This document shows, piece by piece, positions 6,673 through 10,570 of a stretch of 10,570 bases of DNA; position 1 is the first letter of the stretch; each line of letters begins with the position of its first letter. The notes under the pieces are model-generated. The model saw only the letters and a program-made list of their open reading frames with translations, was not told the DNA's origin and did not search any database. This DNA comes from Pseudomonadota bacterium (GTDB lineage Bacteria > Pseudomonadota > Gammaproteobacteria > Burkholderiales > Burkholderiaceae_C), in assembly GCA_023438115.1 (NCBI GenBank), contig JAEZEB010000103.1, positions 1-10,570 of the forward strand, in the 5' to 3' direction. The position numbers and the translations under genes were made by a program.

Positions 6673-6735
6673 TCCTACGCGAGTCCCCGGGCGGAACCGA
6701 CAGGTCGGCCATGGGTGCGGGCGGAACACTGTATG
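6673..6735 (+). promoter_or_regulatory. Partial copy B of the three-part promoter pattern
   Basis: TCCTAC at 6673 and GACAG at 6699 keep the 26-bp spacing seen in copies A, C and D. At the expected -10 position (6722) the sequence is CGGAACA, which does not fit. The nearest -10-like string, CTGTATG, lies at 6729, 7 bp further on. This may be a diverged or differently spaced promoter for the 166-residue protein gene at 6782. Confidence 0.4.
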
Positions 6736-6781
6736 ACGTGGCGGTCGAAGGCCGTCCGATACAACAGCAAAGGAGTCCGCG

Positions 6782-7282
6782 ATGCCCAACCAGGAACAAT
6801 CCCGCGACGGGATCCCCCGCAAGGACAAGGACCGGCCGTCCCCGGACGTCGAAGGCCTCGCCACCGACGGGCAGGCTTCCGCCCGCGGAACGGGTGACGT
6901 CGCCGGCGGCGGCCGCATGCCGGACCGTCCCATGGCCGGCGAGGAGAAGGGCACCGCCCGCTCGGAAGCGCCGGGCAGCCAGGATGACCGCGGCGATGGC
7001 CCCGGCAAGATCGGGGTCACCAGCGACAACCAGCCCGACCTCGTGGCGCCCTCGGGCGTGAACCAGCGCGACCACGGCGTGGCCGAGGACAAGCCCATGG
7101 GCGGCGGCGCCCTGAACTTCGACGACGGCACCGACATGACCCACCCGCGCGGCAAGGTCACCGGCCAGGGCCGCACCTGGGACGAGAAGAAACCCAGCGA
7201 CGCCGGCAACCTCGGCGCTCCCGGCGCCGGCCTCTCCGACCGGAACGGCCCGAGCGATCCCGATGCCAAACGCAGTCGCTAA
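6782..7282 (+). CDS. Hydrophilin-like, intrinsically disordered acidic/Gly-rich protein
   Basis: A 166-residue very hydrophilic protein rich in Gly, Asp, Pro, Arg and Lys. It has no Cys or Tyr, a single Phe and a single Trp, and no signal peptide or membrane segment. This is the composition expected of a disordered hydrophilin, a class often induced by drying or osmotic stress and thought to protect other macromolecules. No defined domain is recognised. The start is supported by AAAGGAG 6 nt before ATG 6782. A longer overlapping frame beginning at ATG 6600 was not preferred, because it lacks this ribosome site and is in the wrong phase. It is followed after 22 bp by the first of two alpha/beta hydrolases, so these genes probably form one transcript. 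A partial copy of the local promoter pattern lies 80-110 bp upstream. The role is inferred from composition only. Confidence 0.75.
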   Translation: MPNQEQSRDGIPRKDKDRPSPDVEGLATDGQASARGTGDVAGGGRMPDRPMAGEEKGTARSEAPGSQDDRGDGPGKIGVTSDNQPDLVAPSGVNQRDHGVAEDKPMGGGALNFDDGTDMTHPRGKVTGQGRTWDEKKPSDAGNLGAPGAGLSDRNGPSDPDAKRSR

Positions 7283-7304
7283 GGCCGCACTCGGAGGAGG
7301 CAAC

Positions 7305-8123
7305 ATGGTCTATGCGATCTTCTCCGCGTCCCTGCTGCTGGCCCTCGGCGCTGTCTACGCGGGCGCCGTGGGCTGGCTCTACTTCCGCCAGGAGCGGCTG
7401 CTGTTCGAACCGGACGTGCTGCCGCCGGACGATCCGATCTGCCGCGATCCGGACACGCGCGAGTTCTTCATCGACGTGCCGGGGGCGCGGCTGTCGGTGG
7501 CCCACATGGCGCTGCCCAACCCGCGCGGGGTGTTCTTCTTCCTGCACGGCAACTCGGGCAACCTGAAGAAGTGGTTCGTGGAGCTCGACGCCTTCCGCCA
7601 GGCGAACTTCGACGTGGTGATGTTCGACTACCGCGGCTTCGGCAAGAGCACGGGCCAGATCGAGAGCGAGGAGCAGCTGCACGCCGACGTGATGGCGGTG
7701 TGGGAGCACTTCGCGCCGGCCTACCGGGGCAAGCGCGTCGTCATCTCGGGGCAGTCGCTCGGCACCGGCCTGGCCGCGGGGCTTGCAGCCCGCCTGTGCT
7801 CGGACGGCCATGCGCCCGACCTGACGCTGCTGGTGTCCCCCTACAGCAGCATGAAGGCGCTGGCGGCGGAGCTGTATCCCTGGGTCCCGATCCAGGTGCT
7901 GCGCTACCCGCTGCACACCCTGGAACATGCGGCCAAGCTGCTCGGCCCCGTGATGCTGATCCACGGCGAGAAGGACGAACTGATCCCGATCCACCACAGC
8001 GAGACGCTGTGCAAGTCGATGCGCTCGGCGCAGCTGCTGCGCGTGACGGGCGCGGGTCACGGCGACGTGCACCAGTTCCCCACGGTGCGCCAGGCCCTGC
8101 TCTCCGCACTGGGCCGCTTGTAG
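7305..8123 (+). CDS. Membrane-anchored alpha/beta hydrolase (first tandem copy)
   Basis: A 272-residue serine hydrolase with an N-terminal hydrophobic segment (residues ~2-25, ending in WLYFRQERLLFEP), probably an uncleaved anchor. The arrangement resembles the bacterial YfhR and eukaryotic ABHD13/ABHD17 type. The triad is visible: oxyanion motif HGNSGN (His81), nucleophile Ser151 in GQSLG, Asp224 in GEKDELIP and His252 in GAGHGD. The conserved FDYRGFGKSTG and LVSPYSS segments are also present. The family includes esterases, thioesterases and lipases; the substrate here is unknown. The start is ATG 7305, because GGAGGAGG lies 4 nt upstream. An in-frame ATG at 7263 would overlap the preceding gene. 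It lies 22 bp after the hydrophilin-like gene and 31 bp before its own paralogue. Confidence 0.93.
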   Translation: MVYAIFSASLLLALGAVYAGAVGWLYFRQERLLFEPDVLPPDDPICRDPDTREFFIDVPGARLSVAHMALPNPRGVFFFLHGNSGNLKKWFVELDAFRQANFDVVMFDYRGFGKSTGQIESEEQLHADVMAVWEHFAPAYRGKRVVISGQSLGTGLAAGLAARLCSDGHAPDLTLLVSPYSSMKALAAELYPWVPIQVLRYPLHTLEHAAKLLGPVMLIHGEKDELIPIHHSETLCKSMRSAQLLRVTGAGHGDVHQFPTVRQALLSALGRL

Positions 8124-8130
8124 GGCGGGC

Positions 8131-8152
8131 GGCGGGGCGCTACGCTCCCGCC
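8131..8152 (+). promoter_or_regulatory. Hairpin and possible leaderless -10 box between the two hydrolase genes
   Basis: GGCGGG plus GCG pair with CGC plus CCCGCC across one bulged T, giving a 9-bp stem with a CTA loop. It fills most of the 31-bp gap and ends two bases before the ATG. The same stretch contains TACGCT (8141-8146), 8 bp before the ATG, with TTGTAG 16 bp further upstream, a possible promoter for leaderless transcription. Hairpin attenuation of read-through is the alternative reading. Confidence 0.35.
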
Positions 8153-8154
8153 CC

Positions 8155-8979
8155 ATGCCCAAGGCCGCCTGGCTCGCGCTGGCCTGGATCGTCGGCACGG
8201 GGCTGGCCGTCTACGCCGCCCTGCTGGCCTTCCTCTGGTTCCGGCAGGAAAGCCTCATGTTCTATCCGGTGCCGCTGCCGGCGGACTATCCGCTCGCGCG
8301 CGAACCGGACATCCACGAGCGCAGCGTCGAGGTGGACGGCGCCACGCTGTCCGTGATGCACCTGCAGCGCCCCGAAGCGCGTGGTGTCGTGTTCTTCCTG
8401 CACGGCAACGGCGGCAACCTCGCCGGCTGGTTCGGCAACGCGGAGTTCTACCGCCAGGCCGGCTACGACCTGGTGATGCCCGACTACCGCGGCTTCGGCA
8501 AGAGCACGGGCCACATCTCCAGCGCCCGGCAGCTGCGAGAAGACGTGCGTGCCGTCTGGAACGTGTTCGCGCCGCAGTACGCGGGCAAGCGCGTGGTGCT
8601 CTATGGCCGCTCGCTGGGCACCGCGCTGGCGGCCGATCTCGCCGAGCAGCTCACGCGCGAGGGCAGGGCGCCTGACCTCACCGTCCTCGTGTCGCCGTAC
8701 TCCAGCATCCGCGCGCTGACCGCCGAGTACTACCCCTGGGTGCCTTCGTCCCTGGTGCGCTATGGCCTGGACACCGCGAGCCACCTGCCGGCGATCGGCG
8801 GGCCGGTGCTGCTGGTGCATGGCGAGCGCGACGCGCTCATCGGCGCGCACCATGCGCGAAGGTTGCATGCCGTGCGGCCTTCCGCGCGGCTGCTGCTGGT
8901 GCCGGGCGCCGGGCACAACGACATCCACGAGGCGCCGTTGTACCGGCGCGAGTTGCAGCAGGCGCTGGGCAATCTCTGA
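8155..8979 (+). CDS. Membrane-anchored alpha/beta hydrolase (second tandem copy)
   Basis: A 274-residue paralogue of the preceding gene. It has an N-terminal hydrophobic anchor (residues ~5-30, ending FLWFRQESLMFYP), oxyanion motif HGNGGN (His83), nucleophile Ser153 in GRSLG, Asp226 in GERDALI and His254 in GAGHND. All four positions are exactly two residues beyond those of the first copy (81, 151, 224, 252), so the two align without gaps across the catalytic domain. Roughly half the residues look identical by eye. Differences cluster in the anchor and in the segment after LVSPYSS that would line the substrate pocket. The start is ATG 8155; no Shine-Dalgarno sequence precedes it and a GC hairpin abuts it, so it may be leaderless or translated by read-through. 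The two copies probably arose by local duplication and diverged in substrate. Cellular role unknown. Confidence 0.92.
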   Translation: MPKAAWLALAWIVGTGLAVYAALLAFLWFRQESLMFYPVPLPADYPLAREPDIHERSVEVDGATLSVMHLQRPEARGVVFFLHGNGGNLAGWFGNAEFYRQAGYDLVMPDYRGFGKSTGHISSARQLREDVRAVWNVFAPQYAGKRVVLYGRSLGTALAADLAEQLTREGRAPDLTVLVSPYSSIRALTAEYYPWVPSSLVRYGLDTASHLPAIGGPVLLVHGERDALIGAHHARRLHAVRPSARLLLVPGAGHNDIHEAPLYRRELQQALGNL

Positions 8980-8983
8980 GCGC

Positions 8984-9003
8984 GACCGGCCGGCGGCCGG
9001 GTC
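8984..9003 (+). terminator. Hairpin after the second hydrolase gene
   Basis: GACCGGCC pairs with GGCCGGGTC with one bulged G and a 3-nt loop, starting 5 bp after the stop codon. A second, independent hairpin follows immediately (9004-9022). There is no T-run, but position and stability suit the end of the hydrolase transcript. Confidence 0.5.
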
Positions 9004-9022
9004 ACTCCTGTCCTACAGGAGT
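9004..9022. repeat. Perfect palindrome overlapping the TCCTAC box of promoter copy C
   Basis: ACTCCTGT and ACAGGAGT form a perfect 8-bp inverted repeat with a CCT centre. The TCCTAC element (9011-9016) lies across its centre. Copies A and D keep shorter inverted ends around the same centre (CGT/ACG and TGT/ACA). It can be read as the best version of a dimeric regulator site, or as part of a tandem terminator hairpin. Confidence 0.5.
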
Positions 9023-9066
9023 GCCGTCCGCGGGCTGACAGCGCCGGACACGCGTTTCCCTAGAGT
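9011..9066 (+). promoter_or_regulatory. Three-part promoter, copy C: TCCTAC-26-GACA-23-CTAGAGT
   Basis: TCCTAC is at 9011, GACA at 9037 (within CTGACA) and CTAGAGT at 9060, with the same spacings as copies A and D. The expected transcript starts near 9073, leaving a leader of about 15 nt that still contains the GAGAGG ribosome site of the gene at 9088. That fit between promoter and ribosome site supports the assignment. Confidence 0.65.
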
Positions 9067-9087
9067 TGGACCGCACGAGAGGTCCGC

Positions 9088-9267
9088 ATGAAACCAGCAT
9101 CCAAGACACCCCCGACCGCCGGGTCGGAACGTGCCGCGGGCGGCAAGAGCCGCGACGCGGACAAGGAGTTGCAACCGCCCCCGACCGGCGCGACGCGCGG
9201 CTCGCCCGCGGCGCCGGTGATGAAGCAGTTCCAGAAGACCAAGGCGGAAAGCTCGGGCCGCTCGTGA
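9088..9267 (+). CDS. 59-residue basic, disordered Pro/Ala/Lys-rich protein
   Basis: A short gene supported by GAGAGG 5-6 nt before ATG 9088, by promoter copy C just upstream and by a close fit to the following gene. The product has no Cys, Trp or Tyr and a single Phe. It is rich in Lys, Pro, Ala, Ser and Gly, begins MKPASKTPPTAGSERAAGG and ends APVMKQFQKTKAESSGRS, the only part with amphipathic character. It resembles the other small disordered proteins of this region in composition, not in alignable sequence. Its stop codon overlaps an in-frame GTG of the hemerythrin frame (GTGA at 9264-9267) and lies 23 bp before the preferred hemerythrin ATG, so the two genes are probably co-transcribed and coupled. 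No family is recognised. Confidence 0.65.
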   Translation: MKPASKTPPTAGSERAAGGKSRDADKELQPPPTGATRGSPAAPVMKQFQKTKAESSGRS

Positions 9268-9290
9268 ACCCGTCCACGACGCAACACACC

Positions 9291-9791
9291 ATGAAAAAAC
9301 AAGCGCCCGACGCCATCGACCTGCTCGATGCCGACCATCTTTCCGTGCACGCGCTCTTCCAGTCCTACCGCGAGCTGGTGCGCACGCGTGCCGGCGCGCT
9401 GCAGCGCCGCGCCCTCGCCGAGGAGATCTGCATGGAGCTCACCATCCATGCGCGCCTGGAAGAGGAGCTTTTCTACCCGGCCCTGCGCGACGCGCTGCGC
9501 GACGAGGAACTGATAGACGAAGCCGAGGAGCAGCATGGCACGCAGCGCGAGCTGATCGCGCAGATCCTCGCCGCCGCGCCCGAGGACCCGCTGTACGACG
9601 CCAAGGTGGCCGTGCTGCAGGATTACGTGGAGCGGCACGTGCGCGAGGAGCGCGAGCAGGTGTTCAACCGCGCGCTCGCCTCGCGCGTCAACCTGCATGC
9701 GCTGGGCCGGTCCATCACGATTCGTAAGGAAGAATTGCGCGCGGTTTCAGAGGCGTTGCGGGAGGATGCACTTGCATCCGCGCTCGCCTGA
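9291..9791 (+). CDS. Hemerythrin HHE cation-binding domain protein
   Basis: A 166-residue, mostly helical, soluble protein with the spaced His/Glu pattern of the hemerythrin-like HHE domain: His16 in LLDADHLSVHALF, His53 and Glu57 in IHARLEEELFYPAL, His82 in EEQHGTQRELI, and His116 with Glu120 in YVERHVREEREQVF. Such domains bind a di-iron centre and in bacteria serve in oxygen, nitric oxide or peroxide sensing and in iron or redox homeostasis. The C-terminal ~40 residues continue as a charged helix without an added domain. The start is uncertain: ATG 9291 gives the usual MKK...DAIDLLDADH opening but has no ribosome site. GTG 9264, overlapping the previous stop as GTGA, would add nine residues and suggest coupling. 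The family is clear; the physiological role is not. Confidence 0.9.
   Translation: MKKQAPDAIDLLDADHLSVHALFQSYRELVRTRAGALQRRALAEEICMELTIHARLEEELFYPALRDALRDEELIDEAEEQHGTQRELIAQILAAAPEDPLYDAKVAVLQDYVERHVREEREQVFNRALASRVNLHALGRSITIRKEELRAVSEALREDALASALA
9764..9779 (+). terminator. Short palindrome at the end of the hemerythrin gene
   Basis: GGATGCA and TGCATCC form a perfect inverted repeat inside the last codons (practical hairpin of 6 bp with an ACTT loop). It lies ten bases before the stop codon and has no T-run. It may help end the transcript but could equally be incidental. Confidence 0.25.
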
Positions 9792-9818
9792 AATCGGTAC
9801 TTTGCGGCCCGTGCGTTG

Positions 9819-9874
9819 TCCTACAGCCTTCGACAGTGGCAGACGACATCCCGCGCCTGGACGGTCACTAAAGT
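9819..9874 (+). promoter_or_regulatory. Three-part promoter, copy D: TCCTAC-26-GACA-23-CTAAAGT
   Basis: TCCTAC is at 9819, GACA at 9845 and CTAAAGT at 9868, matching the spacings of copies A and C exactly. An extra GACAG lies at 9832, half-way between. Expected transcription starts near 9881, giving a leader of about 60 nt before the lipoprotein gene at 9942. The 150-bp gap 9792-9941 holds nothing else that was recognised. Confidence 0.65.
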
Positions 9875-9941
9875 GAGCCGCAGGCAGCGCGCAGTGAACG
9901 CTGTCAGTCTCTAGCGAAACGAAACCCTCAAGGAGTACCTG

Positions 9942-10325
9942 ATGATCAAGTCCCCGATCGCGCAAGTTGCCGCCCTGGCCGTGGTGGCCGCCATGTCCCT
10001 GACCGCCTGCGGCAACGCCGAAGACTCGTCCACCACCACGGACACGACCTCCAGCACGACCCCGTCCACCACGACCACGCCCTCCGACACGAGCAGCACG
10101 GCCGGCACGACCGGCTCCGGTTCCATGACCGGCAGCAGCACGACCGACACGACGGCCGGCACGGGCACCACGGGCACGGGCACCGACCTGGGCGCCACCA
10201 CCGGCAGCGGCACCTCCATGGGCGCTTCCGGCACCACGGGCTCGACCACCGGCACCGCCGCGGGCACCGACATGGGCTCGGGCGTGACCTCGAGCACGCC
10301 GTCCGCCGGCACGACCACCCAGTAA
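9942..10325 (+). CDS. Thr/Ser/Gly-rich low-complexity lipoprotein
   Basis: A 127-residue predicted lipoprotein. The signal peptide has Lys3, a hydrophobic run and a lipobox LTAC with Cys23 as the lipidation site. Asn25 at +2 and Gly24 at +1 do not mark inner-membrane retention, so outer-membrane placement is likely. After Cys23 the protein is almost entirely Thr, Ser, Gly and Ala with scattered Asp, Pro and Met. It contains no Lys, Arg or His and no aromatic residue, so it is disordered, weakly acidic and a possible site for many O-linked modifications. Translation is supported by AAGGAG 6 nt before ATG 9942 and by promoter copy D. A second lipoprotein starts 17 bp downstream, so the pair probably forms an operon. 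The repetitive coding sequence produces a long false frame on the opposite strand. Function unknown; a surface or periplasmic spacer or stress protein is possible. Confidence 0.82.
   Translation: MIKSPIAQVAALAVVAAMSLTACGNAEDSSTTTDTTSSTTPSTTTTPSDTSSTAGTTGSGSMTGSSTTDTTAGTGTTGTGTDLGATTGSGTSMGASGTTGSTTGTAAGTDMGSGVTSSTPSAGTTTQ
10027..10320 (+). repeat. Low-complexity Thr/Ser/Gly codon tract
   Basis: The stretch is built mainly of ACC, ACG, AGC, TCC and GGC codons in short irregular reiterations (for example GGCACGACC and GGCACCACG variants). There is no strict repeat unit, but the tract could change length by slippage or recombination. Confidence 0.5.
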
Positions 10326-10342
10326 GGGAAGGCAAGCACGCC

Positions 10343-10570
10343 ATGCGGAAAGCCTGGACCTCCGGAACCGTGATCGCCGCGTGCACGCTGGCGCTGGCCG
10401 GCTGCAGCGATCGTGCGGACACGAACCCGAACGCGCCAGGCAGCCCCGGAACCGGCAACACGGCGGAAGTCGTGCGGCCGGCCGCGCCCGACGGCCCGCC
10501 GGGCGGTCCCTCGGGGATCGCCGGGTCGGGTCCGCACACCGGCGGCTCGGGTGCCGACGTGATGCCGGGC
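10343..10570 (+). CDS. Lipoprotein, N-terminal part (runs off the right edge)
   Basis: Seventy-six codons are visible. The signal peptide starts MRK and has a hydrophobic core and a lipobox LAGC with Cys21. Ser22 at +1 and Asp23 at +2 follow; Asp directly after the first residue can favour inner-membrane retention in enterobacteria, but that rule is not reliable here. The mature part so far is Pro/Gly/Ala/Asn-rich and looks disordered, with no recognised domain. AAGGGAAGG lies about 10 nt before ATG 10343, a somewhat distant ribosome site. It is 17 bp downstream of the Thr-rich lipoprotein gene and most likely in the same transcript under promoter copy D. The C-terminal domain, if any, is outside the window. 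Confidence 0.7.
   Translation, partial: MRKAWTSGTVIAACTLALAGCSDRADTNPNAPGSPGTGNTAEVVRPAAPDGPPGGPSGIAGSGPHTGGSGADVMPG

Noticed and set aside
6600..7061. Plus-strand frame of 153 codons starting at ATG 6600 after GGAGGG
   Set aside because: The purine run touches the ATG, the frame begins within the hairpin and promoter region, and it overlaps the better-supported gene at 6782 in a different phase.
5323..7269. Long minus-strand frame opposite the phosphatase and hydrophilin-like genes
   Set aside because: A shadow of GC-biased codons on the plus strand; no ribosome site and no recognisable domain.
9363..9368. Further TCCTAC occurrence
   Set aside because: It lies within hemerythrin codons (Gln-Ser-Tyr-Arg), and no GACA or CTANANT is found at the fixed distances.
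9911..10537. Minus-strand frame with Val/Pro-rich composition opposite the lipoproteins
   Set aside because: It is the complement of ACC/ACG/GGC codon runs. The plus-strand frames have lipoboxes and ribosome sites.
1..10570. CRISPR arrays, tRNA or rRNA genes, insertion sequences, attachment sites, riboswitches
   Set aside because: No regular direct repeats with spacers, no transposase or integrase frames with terminal repeats, and no tRNA-like cloverleaf or conserved RNA motif were recognised by eye.

Overview
The window looks like a chromosomal stretch from a high-GC betaproteobacterium, most likely a member of the Comamonadaceae (Burkholderiales) such as a Ramlibacter or Variovorax relative. 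This is an inference from the strongly GC-biased third codon positions, the divergent DUF72/UvrD-type helicase pair, the very compact spacing and the style of the promoters. No tRNA, rRNA, CRISPR array, transposase or phage gene was seen.

Layout. Positions 1-1069 (minus strand) hold the 5' end of a gene for an exported protein and a DUF72 protein. A 30-bp divergent promoter separates DUF72 from a 689-residue UvrD/Rep-family helicase (1100-3169, plus). The helicase converges, with only 7 bp between stop codons, on a 674-residue minus-strand gene (3177-5201). That gene joins a papain-type (C1A) cysteine peptidase domain to an alpha/beta-hydrolase domain.

From 5202 to the right edge everything reads on the plus strand and has the character of an accessory or stress region. 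It contains two overlapping 72-residue disordered proteins (5418-5851), a tyrosine phosphatase (5869-6573), a 166-residue hydrophilin-like protein (6782-7282), and two tandem membrane-anchored alpha/beta hydrolases (7305-8123 and 8155-8979). These are followed by a 59-residue disordered protein (9088-9267), a hemerythrin-domain protein (9291-9791), a Thr/Ser/Gly-rich lipoprotein (9942-10325) and the start of a second lipoprotein (10343 to the edge).

The most notable non-coding signal is a three-part upstream pattern, found before three of these plus-strand groups. TCCTAC is followed exactly 26 bp later (start to start) by GACA, and 23 bp after that by CTANANT. The sites are 5321-5376, 9011-9066 and 9819-9874, and a fourth, partial copy lies at 6673. 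The fixed spacing suggests a shared promoter with an activator site near -60. It would tie the small disordered proteins, the hemerythrin and the lipoproteins, and perhaps the hydrolases, into one regulon, plausibly a stress response. The most notable protein is the peptidase-hydrolase fusion, in which both catalytic centres look intact.
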